Program-made: the position numbers and the translations under genes
From: Adenophora triphylla var. japonica
Lineage: Eukaryota; Streptophyta; Magnoliopsida; Asterales; Campanulaceae
DNA: 64,000 bases
Reading direction: 5' to 3'
Assembly (NCBI GenBank): GCA_022495995.1
Contig: JAFEMH010006998.1
Span: forward strand, 1 to 64,000
Shown here: positions 35,181-48,200 of the stretch, in pieces
How positions within the stretch are numbered: the first letter of the stretch is position 1
Layout: the number at the start of each line of letters is the position of its first letter
Notes under the pieces: generated by a model
What the model saw: only the letters and a program-made list of their open reading frames with translations
What the model was told of the DNA's origin: nothing
The model's database searches: none

Positions 35181-35893
35181 TAAAAAAAAATTTAAAAGGT
35201 TAAAAGAAGAAATAGGTGGGAATAAATTTTAGAAATGAAAAGAAGAAAACAGAAAGAAAAAAATGATGATAATAACAAGAATAAATATATAATATATTGG
35301 GAAAATGAATTAAAAGAATAAAAAGCAACCCCTATCATCTACATGAATTTTGGTCTTCCACTCTGATCTCTACTATACTAAATTTTCATATGTATGGATT
35401 TAGAAGAAGGAGAGAGAGAGTACAAATAGGTTTCAGATCCATAAAATCAAGATTTAAGAAGTTCTTAGTCATTGATCGCCGAAGTTGATCATCGGCCAAA
35501 GTTGGTCACCTTCACGGTTGACATTGACAGTTAAAAGCAATAACTAATAAGTTCTCAATTGTTGGTCGGCAGAGTTGATGGTAACCGAAGTTATAGTTGG
35601 CAAAGTTGTTGATCGGCGGTGGTTGGAGAGAAAGTAAATGACGAGGAGGGCAGATTATTTTAAGTGGGAAAGGGTATATTTGTTCATTAAAAGTCTTGAG
35701 GACTTTATGGTTAATTGCTTAGGATGCAGACAATATGGTCAATAATTACCAACAACAACAACAACAAAAAAAAAAACATTAGACTCCATGCAATTTTATA
35801 TACGTAAGGTACAAACAAATAAATACAACAACCTGGGTATACCACAAGAAGTAAAATCAAAACATACAAAATGTCATATATCTACATCATCTA
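35181..35893. other. 3' flank of MIP2, non-coding
   Basis: AT-rich. A GTTGATCGGC/GGTCGGCAGAGTTGA repeat patch lies at about 35470-35630 and a (CAA)n run at about 35749-35766. The last part should hold the MIP2 3' UTR. No gene is seen. Confidence 0.5.
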
Positions 35894-38800
35894 CTATCTA
35901 CCTGTTGTTGAAGAAAGCAATTGTAATGCAGATTCAACCAAATTCTCCAACTTCCTTCTCAAACCTCCGACAGTATTCACCAAATCCGTATCCTCAAAAT
36001 CCGAGCCGGTCACTCGTAAAGCTTCCAGCTGTCTTTCTAAGTACCATCTAAGACTAGCTTCTGCAATATTAATCAAACTAAAAGAAGCATTCATATGCAT
36101 AAATTTCACAACAAGAAGCCCTGCCAGAACTTGTTGCTCCCCTTTTACAAGCTCCGACACAAAACCCGGAAAGATAATACTGCTGATAATATATGATTCT
36201 ATCTCATTTGACTTTCCACCTTCGAGATTCGACGAATGACTTTCTTGACTCTTACGCGATAACTTCCCGACCATATAGCACAAGTAAGAGAAAATGGTGC
36301 CATATGAAGGTTGGTTGTTAATTGTCGAGATCAGTCCTGAAGACAAAAAAAGAATTAAAAGGTCGTGGTCCCCACCAACTGTGTCTGGTGTACCTTCTTG
36401 TTTAAGCTTACGCTCGACAACATCCAGATATTCCGTCTGTACCCCTTCATAAGGAAGTAAAAGCAATATCTTCAATGCTATAAAGAAGTCAACATCAGTC
36501 AAAGTTTCAGTTAAGCTACGAGCGTCGTCTTCATCTAATAATACACCATATCGCTTTGAAAAAGATTGATCGATCAGTTTTAGTATGTCGCCATATCGAG
36601 AAAATGATACTAGCCTTTTGAAGATCACCAACCAACATGAATGGAGAGGATGAACCAGAAGGGTAGTATCGGGTTTCTTGGTTTCTTTGTCGTCAGAAGA
36701 TTCTTTGAAGCTCTCCCATCCGTCATCCCAATTATCGGTGCCCCATTCATTTCCAGCCTCGACTACTGGTAAACTTGTCTTGTCTTTCTCTTTCTCTTTC
36801 TCTTCCACAAAGAGTCCCTCCCACTCTCCTAAAATGGCTACCAAAACATCAACATGTGATTCGGATGCAGAAGCACCAGATACTTTTGAGAAGCAAGAAA
36901 CAGCTGACTCCACAGATAAAAGGTCTTCTGGAGTTATCTCCAAGCCTGCTGAGATAGCTGACACTAACTGTGAGGATTTTAGGGCAACTAACGTATTTGT
37001 AAACCTACTAGATGCTTTTGGTGCTTCACCATGGACTATAGTCTCGCTCTTTGAACTCATAAAGCCCATATCTTTCCACCCTTCCCATGGAAGAACACTT
37101 GCCTTTAGCTCACTTGAAAACTTCCTGGAACTTCTACCGGTGGCTGCAATGAATTGCATGACTTCCAGGATGTAGACTCGAACATGGCTAGGAAGCTGCA
37201 AATTGTCAGAAAATTTAGCCATACTTCCCCAAACTGCGTGCCTAACTTTCTTCAATTCCTCAACATTAACCTCCAGCTTACTTAAAGATGATAACAGAAT
37301 GTGTAATTTTGGGTATTCAGGGGACCCACTGGTTGGGCCCACTAAGATAGTTTCCAATACACCAACATAAAGATGGGAAAGATCCATGATATTATCCAAT
37401 TGTTTTTCATTGTTGTCAATCAAACTTGAACCAGGGGGGAATTGTGAAATCACTTCTGAGAAAACATTTGACGTGGCCTCGAAGCGGCAACCGGAAAAAT
37501 CATTGATTTGCAGAAATTAAATATTTCTACAGGCAAACTACATGTTAGACCACTGTTGATGTAGGTGAAAACACTACCCCATCCCTCACTTGGTGAAACT
37601 TTTCCCTCCAGAACCAAGCTCGCAAAAACTTTAAGACACATTGTCAAACAACTTGGGCAGAAGTTTTCTTCTGAACCTTTGTGAGATACAAAACCTTGCA
37701 TATCTCCGGTCAATCTGACCCAGAAATTTAGTAATACGACGAGGCTGTCCTTCCACGTCACGTCAGAAGAAAGATTATCAAAAGAATTACTCACTGGCAG
37801 AATTACTGTGATGAATCGCCTCATTATATCCAAAACACCTGGATCTGCTATCATTGTGATGTACTTTATCGCTTTATCATAGGTCTGCGCAGTTTCATTT
37901 ATAAAGCATAGAACCTTTTTAGGGTTTTGAGAAATGCTTTCCGTTTTAGCCCTAGTCTCCAACACTGTCAACAAAGTCAATACATGCTGGCTATAGACAT
38001 GCTGCCATGGTACAAGACCATCGGGCATTGGTTCTCCATAGATGCCAACAAGGGCCTTCACCAACTCTGCCAGTGCTTCCACAGTCTTCTCATTAATGTG
38101 GGCAAGCACTTCCCTGCTGAAGGCCTCAATGTTCAAACCTTGTAATCCAGCAATGTTTTTGAAGTTTAGGTCCTCGATGAAAGAAACCTTCCTACATTCT
38201 TGCTCAACGATCTTGCAAAAATTACCTAGCCCACGAGAACTTCTGTATGTTTGATAAGGGCCGCTTACAGAATATGCTTCTTTGTTTTCTTCTACAGACA
38301 GGTAACACTCAGAAAGGAGCCCATACATGTAAGTGAGACGAAGTTTGTTGCGACCATCGATTTCAGGATAGACACCCGAGATAGTTTTGATGGCTTCCAC
38401 AGAACTATCAAATACTTTGATCTTAAATTCTGAAATTTCAGATTCAATGTCATCAATGGTCCAAACTTCTGAGGCAAGGACAGAACCAAGGAATTTCAGT
38501 AATACCTGAAAAGGACATGACAAGTGGAGTTATCATTCAATATATAATATACTACCATGAAGAACAATACTCAGGTCAAACAGATCTCAAAATTGAGATG
38601 CAGACTGCATGTTATTGGTTTCTTCTGTAGGCCCCGTCACTTATTGATGGGACCTACAGTTAATAATCATCATCCACTCAAGGAGATTCAGAAACTTGCA
38701 TACCTTGGTTGGGTCTAAACCATAGGTATAAGCTAATCTCAGTGCATCCCTCAGAATTCTTTTTTTCTCGATCTTCACTGATTCAACGTGGGAGAACAGA

Positions 38801-41800
38801 ACACTCTCCATATAGCTGATGTCCCGGGATAAAAAGCGTTTAGCTTCAACGCCAGGAATTATTTGCTCTATCGCCCTTGTATGATCAGCCACCCGCTTTT
38901 GTTCTTCTAACTTCAACTTCCATTTTCTCCAAAATGAGGAATGTGTATTGCCTATTTTGTCTCTCTCATCTAAATTCAAAAGATGGATGGTGAGAATTAC
39001 CGCAGAGACATTAACTAGTATGAGATTTAAATGTGCTAATACCTATTAATGATCGAAGAGAGAAAAATATATAGTCCGAAATTACCTGAACTGAGAAATG
39101 TCTGTTTCTCCTCAAATTTCCTCCGCAATAGCTCTTTCCTCTGGCCAGGATTCTCGCACTCAGCTCCGGCATTATGTAAAAACTATAAATCACGCCCACA
39201 TCCATGATGCTGTTAATGTCATTGTAATCATTCCTCGTTTTCACTTGTTCTTCTATTATTTCTACCCCATGGAAGGCATCGACAAGGTTTAACAGAAAGG
39301 AGCATCCTAGAATGTCTTCCTCTTGAGTAACAGGTGGTTCTATAACTGATTTGGTCAAAGAGGCAACCAGATTATCCCTAGGAGCAAAATCGTTCCTTGC
39401 CAACCATGTCACAATAGTCACCACTGCTTGGGTTCTAACACTAAGGTAGAGCTTTCCTGAAGCTGAACTAGATATTAACTTTTTTCCACTTCCTGCTTCC
39501 TGAATCACTTCAAGCAACCATGGAAGGCGTAAAGCAACAAAGGTCAAGACTTTTCCATTTTCTCTTAGCAAAGATTCCCAACCAGAGCCATTCTCTGTAG
39601 ACAAACTTTTTGCAACTTCAGAGAGTCTTTCTTTCATGGTGCTAAAATATGCTTCCTGATTGCGAAAAGGAATCCCATCAGACCAATCAGTGTCTTTCCT
39701 TGTCAACATCGCTAATCTTTCACATTGGCCTTGCATGTCTAGATCTTTCCAAGCTTGAAGCAGCTCACTGATTGATTCCTCATCGCAGTGACTCAAAGAA
39801 AACCTAGAAGCTGCTTTCTAGAACTAACATCCATGTTTTCAAGTGCGGGACCCCTTGCTAGGGCTGCACACAAGTCCCAAACAGAACCATGCCCCTTTTT
39901 GGCTAAAACAACAGAGAGATCGAAAGCGAGCTGCAAATCTCCAGCAACTGCTGCTTCTCTTGCAATAGCTTCTTGAACAGCTGATATGTCATTTTGAGAG
40001 CTTAGTCCAAGAAGTTTGGATACTTCAATAAGCTCGTCAACATTCAGATAAGCCCCAGCTTGACTCGTGATTGCCAGCTTAATAATTTCCATTGGATCAT
40101 TGATTTGTCTATACTGCATTGGCAAAAGGTTGACTCCAAGCATTGGAAGTTTGTTGGTAAGTGCATCGATAATATCTGCCTCAACCCTCACAAGTCTACT
40201 GCTTGGGAATATATTCAGGCACTCCTGCGCCTTCCAGATCTGATACATGTTCTAGCAGTTAGGCAACAAACTTTTATATTGATTTGTTAAGCTAAGGAAC
40301 TATTCTCGCTCAATAATTACACTCAAAACAGTCCAAACTTGATCTAGATGTTAAATGCAATGTTCAAGTCAAAGATGAGAACTTCACAAAAGAGACAATT
40401 TGTAAGGAAGTCACATATCAGAAAACACAACACCTAAAACAGAAATAATGGTAACAACAACAAAAGTTTGCTATACAGTCGGGTTTGAATGAACCACTTG
40501 AAGCACAATCTGCCACTAATGATCTATTTAACTTCCAAATTCTTTTACCTTGAAAGTACACATGTACTTTTTGGTGCTAATTAATAAAAGCTTGGTAAGG
40601 AGCTATTGGGACTGTGTAACATTCATCCATATCTGTGTTCTTATGTGAAGTGAGAAAGCATTTGATCTCTCTGGACTCTTCTTCAACTTGACCCACTCCC
40701 TAGACAACTTTTTATTAACTACTTTTGGAGCAAAGACATGTACTATTTTCCGATACCGGTTTCGTTTACTAATTGCTTTTTGTCGGACAATGTGTGTGTG
40801 TATACACACACACACACACACACACACAGAGCATTGAAATTGAAAACATCTTCTGTTTCTGTATAGAAAGAAAGATGGAAATATACAGAAAATGTGATTC
40901 CTTTAAAGGGACAAACTCAAAAGTAAATTGTTGCAAAGCATTCATAAACCCATTAATACTTACTTCTGAGCAAGACAGACTCGAAGCGGAGAAGAAATAC
41001 TCTCTTGCAGCTTGAAGGACGAGAGTTTCAGCCTTATCTGTTGCCAATGCCACTGAACCAGAACCTTTCAAATAGTTTCTTGCAAGTGAAAATTTTCCAG
41101 CTTTTAGCAGTCCCCTGCAGAACTCCAACAACATATACTCTAACTCCACAAAAGGAAATGCCTTTTCTTGCAAGCACTGCAAATCACGCCACATATTTGC
41201 CCAGTCATTATCCGTTCGACTTGGTTGGCGACGAACAAATTTTGAGAGTATAAGCCGAATAATCTGCTTTACACCCTTCCCGTCTGAATGTGCTTCAACG
41301 AAGAAGCTGATTGGCTTTGGCACCTTAACATAAGAAAATGAAATGTCAAATTCCACAAACACAAGTCCATTTGATTGCAACTATCTATGACTCCCTCCGT
41401 CCCAAAATGAATGACCATTTTTGTTCTTGGATCATGAACAGAAATGGAGTCATTTTGGGACAGAGGTGGTACAATTTATCTGCATATCCAAATCATCATT
41501 GCAATGAACATGAATTACTAAGCATCTATCAAATTCGAGAAACATATCCTCGAATAAGAAACAATAGCAAATACCACACCAAAAAATAATAGCATGAACT
41601 TTACGGCTTCATTCAAGGCCCACAACTTTGTTAATTTTCGACGTCAGCATGATAGTAACAAAGCATAGCCTTTATGAAAAAATTTCAACTCTTCCGAGAT
41701 GAATACAGGAATGCAGCTAACTGAAGAAGAAGAACCTCAAAACAGTCTCTTCTTTTCCGGATGAATATGAAAATGTGTTAAATACCAATTACCAATATAT

Positions 41801-44800
41801 TTATATGCACACAAACATGTATCTCTAGAATGATATGCAGAAGTACAGAATCATGATGACAGCTGCAATAAACATGTGAAGTTTGCCATCAGATCTTCCA
41901 AGCAGAATGTTAAGTTCTACAACATACACTAGCACATAGGCTGACAAGAGGCCCAACTTGGCCAGAATATCAAGGAAAACGAGATATTCAGCATCCACTA
42001 CATCATTCATAGAGTTTTTAGCCAAATTGACCTGCGCACTGTTTGGGGATAGTCAATTTCACTAAACGTAAAATGTCCCATGCGTACTTTAATTCATTTT
42101 CAATTTGACCATATTTTTTAACACCCGCTATAAAATTAACGGACCAGTCATGAGAGTAACAATTTAACAGGTGCAACAATCAAATTTTTCAAATTTGACC
42201 CCCATAATTTTAAGGGGGTTAATTGACATTTTTTAAAAATGGAGGGAATCTTAAACAGAAGAATACAAATATATCCCCTCCTTCATCTCCCTCTCATCAT
42301 ACACAATCCCACCTCAATCCTGCCATCCCTTCCCAACCCAACCACCACATCTACTTCACTTCGACAGAGAGACTAAGAGAGAGAGAAAGGATGTCGAGAT
42401 CAAGAGCACTCTCTCTCTCTCTCGTCAAGACCACCCACGTCATCCCCTACTCCCATTGTCACCTCCTGCTCCTTCTCCGTCAAGATCCGGCGAACACCAT
42501 TCCTGACACTGCCCTCCACTTCCCATCCACACCTTCGACCCCACCATCGTTGCCCCCTTTTGACGGAGATTCAATGTTTTGAGTCTTCCCCACTTTCTCC
42601 CCTTCTTCTAGATCTGGCGTTATTTCCAATTTCCAATTTCCATAGCCACCCCTACCTTCCAGGTCACATAGATCTAGACTACCCCTCCATTTCGCTTTTT
42701 GTGCGGGTAAATGAAATGTATATGGATTTTTTGGAGATGGGTTCTTATTTTAGTGTTTTCTATTTGTGATTCTTCTATTTTATTTTATTTTTGTCTGATT
42801 CAACAATGCGGAATCTAAGGCAGTGAGGATATTGAATTTAGATTTGTTCGTTTGGAGATTTGGTTGAATTTCAAAAACCTAGCAGCAACACTTGATGATG
42901 GCTCCACCAAATCCATTCATGAGTTTTCTTTTTATTCAGTTTTAAGGTTTTATGGATCTTGAATTTGGATTTAATTTTGTAATCTTGGTATTGATGTTAT
43001 AAATGGAAGAGGGTGATAGTGGTTGGGTGGTAGTGATGGGGTATGTGGCATGTGGTGAGGGGTTTGTTGGATGGAAGGTGATAAATGTGGTGGTAGTGGG
43101 GGGTCTTTGTTTTAAATGACATTAAATAAAAATAATATAGTTATACTTCATCCGTCCCAAAATGAATATAATATGTTTAATTTTTTTTTGACATTCATCC
43201 GTCCCGAATTAAAATTAAAAAAAATATATTATTACCATATTTCATATTATTAAAAAAAAGTTTTAATATATTAATGTTTCAAAAAAATTTGTTCACGACC
43301 GTTTTACTTATAGAATTTTCAATAAACCCCTTAAAAAAGGAAAATCAACTTCAAATTAACTGGTCTGTTAAATTGTTAACTCTAATGGACAGGTCCGCTA
43401 ATTTTATAACGGGTGCTAAAAGGTGGTCAAATTGAAAATAATAGTAAAGTACGCAGGTGAGATTTCACGTTTAGTAACTACGTATGTGAAATTGACTATC
43501 CCAAACTAGTACGCAGGTCAATTTGGCCAAAAACTCCTATATAATAAACAAGAAAAGTACAATCAGTTTCAGCATATATTTAAAAAAACAATCATACAAA
43601 GAGAGCATACTTGGTAAAATGCCAAAAGCCTTCCTGCCTCAATATGGCCTTCCGCAAGTTTAAGCCGTTTCCTGAGGCCCTCAACTTCAAAATCTGTTAA
43701 AAGAAATGATTGTCAATTTTGTTGTTTTTCATGTTGTCCATAGCATATATGCACCTGGTGTAATGAACGTGGAGGACATAAATACATTTGTAGTTAAATG
43801 CGCCAAACAACGTCTAATATCTGAAGGTTTAACTGTGAGAATATTATGCATCGAAAACCAGCTTGCATCAAATAAAAGGAAGACTAATAACAAAATGAGA
43901 TCCTCAAGTCATTCCAATTCTGTGAAGTAAACTTTCATTTCAACAGAAAGATTAATAATGCTTATTTTTAAGTTCATACTCTTTTGATATCCAATAATCA
44001 GTCAGTACCATAACAACTACCTTGTAACGGTGGAAGTTTAGACAGCATAGAGGCCATAGTATTCCATTTATCAGTGGAGGTGCATAAATATACTAACTGC
44101 ACAGCACAATCTACTGCTTCAACCTCGTTTCTGAAAAACCTTGCTCTTCCTAACTCCTTGCACCCTTCTTCAATAACAATCACGCAAATATCTATCTTAT
44201 TCTCCTTAGCAACCTCTTTCAGCCACCTAACCAGAAATGAGCCATCCGTATTCTCTGAATTTGTGCCGTTACCTATCATTTCATCTCTAATATCAGATCT
44301 CTTTTTGCATAAACGGTAATGCTTTATCACATAATCTTTTAATAACATTCTTCTCTTTAACTCCTTTAAGCATCATTTTGAACTTCTCATAATTGGATAA
44401 CTGTTCCCATGCAGCAAGGCTCATGGTGAAATTCACTTCATTGTCATTATCATCAGAGTAGATTAGCAGCTCCAAGTAAGAAATATTCTCATGGAACTGC
44501 TGCAACTCACTGATACCCTTGCGGCATGCAAAGTCAACCAAACATCGGCAGTTGTCTAGCTGCCCACTTAGCTCATCAATATCTCTAGCCCTACTTTTGT
44601 ACCATGTAGAGAGCTCATTAGTTGACGGCCATCTTAATCCCAACGAACGTTTGACTATAGGTTCCGTTCTTATCTGAGTGTCCCTCTCATAATTATCAGG
44701 CAGTCTGTTGATAAAAGTTACCATCTCTTTACATTCAACCCAATCTTCTTCTCTCAGAGCATTACATGGAGGAGGAGAATTTCCAGGAAGCAGTTGGCCA

Positions 44801-45170
44801 TATGTTTGCGCTGGCACTGTTTCAGGGATAGCAGCCAAAACTTCTAGCGTGAAAGGAGCTAGTGAATAAGGATGGCGTTTAAAGAGAAGGTTCAAGGCCC
44901 CAATTTTCCCACTTTCTGCAAGGGCTACAGATGCTTTATTAATTGGTGAAGTCCGAAATCTACTGTAATCCTCCACTGAGAACCTGCACAAGACTAAGTT
45001 AATGAGCTCTCGTTAATAGAAGCCAACTGATGTATTGCACATCTTCAATATGAAACACAACTGAATGAAAATAATATAAACTCAATATCTTGCAAAAAAC
45101 AGATGCATATGCAGAGGAAAAGGAAAAGGATCAAAATAGAGATTCTTCTCAACTGCCAACGAAAAAACAA

Positions 45171-45208
<38 letters not shown>

Positions 45209-48200
45209 ATACTCCCTCCGTCCAACGTGAGTGGATACTTATTTCCTTTTTCGTCCGTCCCACCTCAATGGATACTTCCCAAAATGGCAACGATTTTATT
45301 TTATATTCAATGGGACCCGCTTGCCATACCCACAACGACAATCCACTTACTATTCCTCCCACTCCTCTCTCTTATTAAACTTTTCATACTCGCAACACCT
45401 CCTCTCACTATCTCTACTTTTCTTTATTATACTACTTTTCCTTAATTGTTGTGCCCATATTTTTGGTATCCACTCACGTGGGACGGAGGGAGTATAGTCT
45501 AAACTTAATGAGACCATTTGCACGTTGAAAAGTGTTCTTTAGCATGCGTTTGAGAGAGATATCAAACTTACTAGCTTCAGTTGAAGGTCCGTTGAAACCA
45601 TATAATGTATCGTAGGCAAATGTAACCTCATGTCTTCTTTAATTTACTGTTGTTTCTGAACAGTTTCTCCCAATTAAACAAGAAACTACTTCAAGGGGGC
45701 GGCTATATACAGATGGGGTATTGATTTACAGTTTACTTGTAAAAAAGACAGAGAGCAACAGTTTGTAGCATATAAAGCTCAACAGCAGAAGTACAAAATT
45801 TGCAAGAAAAAGATTACCAAAGAAAAAAAAGAGTTCTGTACAACAGCGTTTTCAATAACATTCACATCAGAAAATATGTAGATCCAATATAGTTATGCTA
45901 AGGGAGGGGGGGGGTTAAAGGAAGAAGTATTTCCACAGGTTCTCTCAGCATTTTCACATCAGCTCATGGAGAGATCACAATTCACCAGTTCCGAAAGATA
46001 CCGTGGTCAGATAAGAAAAATATTATGAACACGTCATTTCGAAAGCTATGATGGAGTATACTACAAGAAAACTTCACTCACATACATCAATCTTGCCTAC
46101 AAAAAATTGTAATGAAATTCAAGAGATCTTCAGGGCCAGGATGGGATTGGAAACCCAGGGATGGAAACAGATTATAGTACAAAATAAGATCTTGGCATAT
46201 CTTTTGAAAACAAATGTACTATATATGCTGTGTGAGACTGTTAAATAGCTTTATTACCTCCCCATGTTTATCCCAATGAATGTCTCCAGCCTGTCTCTAA
46301 ATTGTAACAACTTTAATCTTGACAAACGGAAATCCCAAGTCTGCCTACATTCATCATCTTCTGATTCAGAGAACATGTAGTGGTTAGTAAGGCGGAGCCC
46401 ATAGGCAAGCAAAGCCCTCATTGCCTCTTCTGTTGGTACAACTCTATTCACACACTCGGAAAGTACAAAAGCCTCATCCTTGATAGTCGGTAGTAACTTA
46501 TTTATTTCACCCAGTCCCTGGGCAGAATGCAGCCATTGTGCCTTCAACACTTCATCTCTATCTAATCCATGGCGATTGGCAAAGTTGAGGGCAGCCTGAT
46601 ACTTTTGACTGCTAATCAATACATTATACATCTCAGGGACGGATCTTCCTGAAAATGTTATCAAACTCCAGCGAAGTTTAGCACCATCAAACTGCTTATA
46701 TTTTTCCACAGTTACAGACTCAGTGAGAAGCATATCCGATGATCTGCAACTCTCCTCAGATGATACACTCTCTAAAAGGAAAATGCATCCTGAAAAATGC
46801 TGTACTCGTTCTAAAATGGGCATTGAGTAAACAGAATCATCCTCCAGTAGTTTAAGACCACTAACTACATCAAACATGTAGATGCTGCCAGTCCTATTAG
46901 CAATTGTAAGAATATGATCAGACCACCAAGTAAAATCAACTATGTTGTTCAACAATTGCCTATCGCTGCCCTGAGATTCATATTTTCCTTCATCTAAAAG
47001 TTGTGAAACAGATGATTGTTCTTCATTCATCTTAAAAATGACCAAGCGTCCTCTCAAATCCAAAGTAGCAACAAATTCACCTTGCGGTGAGATTAATGCC
47101 TTTGGAAATGTTAATGGACCTTCATACCCTTTTGGTTTGGAGTACAAACCTTCAAACTGAGTAGAAGTTACTGGTTTCAAGTTTAACTCCATTGTCCTCT
47201 TCCAAAGAGAAAGACTATATACTCCTGGAAAAATAAGAAACAGAAAAGGAAATGAGAAGTTTATCAACACGGAGAAAGAAGAGAAATCTCTTGCTGATGA
47301 AATAAAACGGCTTTGCACAAGAAAGTATCTATTTCCTACTAGAGTGCTACAAGTCTGCTATCCATGTATCTCTTTCTCCCTCCGTCCCAAAATGAATGAC
47401 CAAAAAAAATTTAATTTGCTCTTGATCAAAAGCAAATTAAAAAAGTTTTTAGTCATTCATTTTGGGAAAGAGGTAGTACATGATAGCCAAATAATTCATG
47501 AGTACCCAGGAGCTAAACCTCAAGATTGATAGTGGGGACATGGCAAGTGTACTTGGCGATTAGATTCCACACAAGTTTCTGGCTAATATATGATCAGCAT
47601 AATTAGAGACTGCAAACTGATACTCTACGGGAAACTTCTGGGAGTCGATTGTCACTTTTTGGAACAAGATTATGAAAAAAAAATGTCATTCAGAATCCTT
47701 TTAGTTACTTATTACAGGAAACTCAGTAGCGGAATCATTTATTTTCAGATGCCAATTGTAGTCCCAGGAATAAAGGAGAAGATTTTTGTCCATACAATCT
47801 GAAAATTCTGCCTAATAATTATTGTAAAATCATGTAGATATGAAAGAAAGAAGCAAAGGATGGTACCAGTGGCATTTGTTGATGTGATAGGATCACCACT
47901 GACTACAGCAAGCAGCAAACTTTCCGGGTGGTAATCCAAGCAGAACACATTTTGAGGGAATTGGTTCTTTAGTATTGACCCACTATTCGAGCTGTGTGTT
48001 GTAGAAATCGAGGCACTTGGATCCCGACTGATCTCAATATCATGAAGTAAACCATCAGATGTAAGAATGCTGAAGGTGCACCTGACAAATATTTGTGTTC
48101 CCTCAAGCAGCAGTGGAGCAATTGAACATAAACAAAAATTGTAACAGGGTAGATTTTAAAGGATTTGAAATAGATGTATGAAACTTACAAACAAGATATT

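Noticed and set aside
36678..37175. 165-codon plus-strand open frame
   Set aside because: It is the antisense of MIP2 exon 12 and has no independent support.
37490..37505. Programmed frameshifting in MIP2
   Set aside because: Four separate sites in one nuclear gene, with no conserved slippery-site context and intact frames in homologues, make it implausible.
42223..42582. 119-codon open frame as a host gene
   Set aside because: It lies wholly inside the long-TIR element within a MIP2 intron and matches nothing I know. It is mentioned only as part of that element.
44280..44348. A tiny intron to explain the first MIP2 frame break
   Set aside because: The only GT...AG pair that could be used is about 30 bases, too short for a plant intron, and would remove conserved residues. 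A one-base indel in the A run explains it better.
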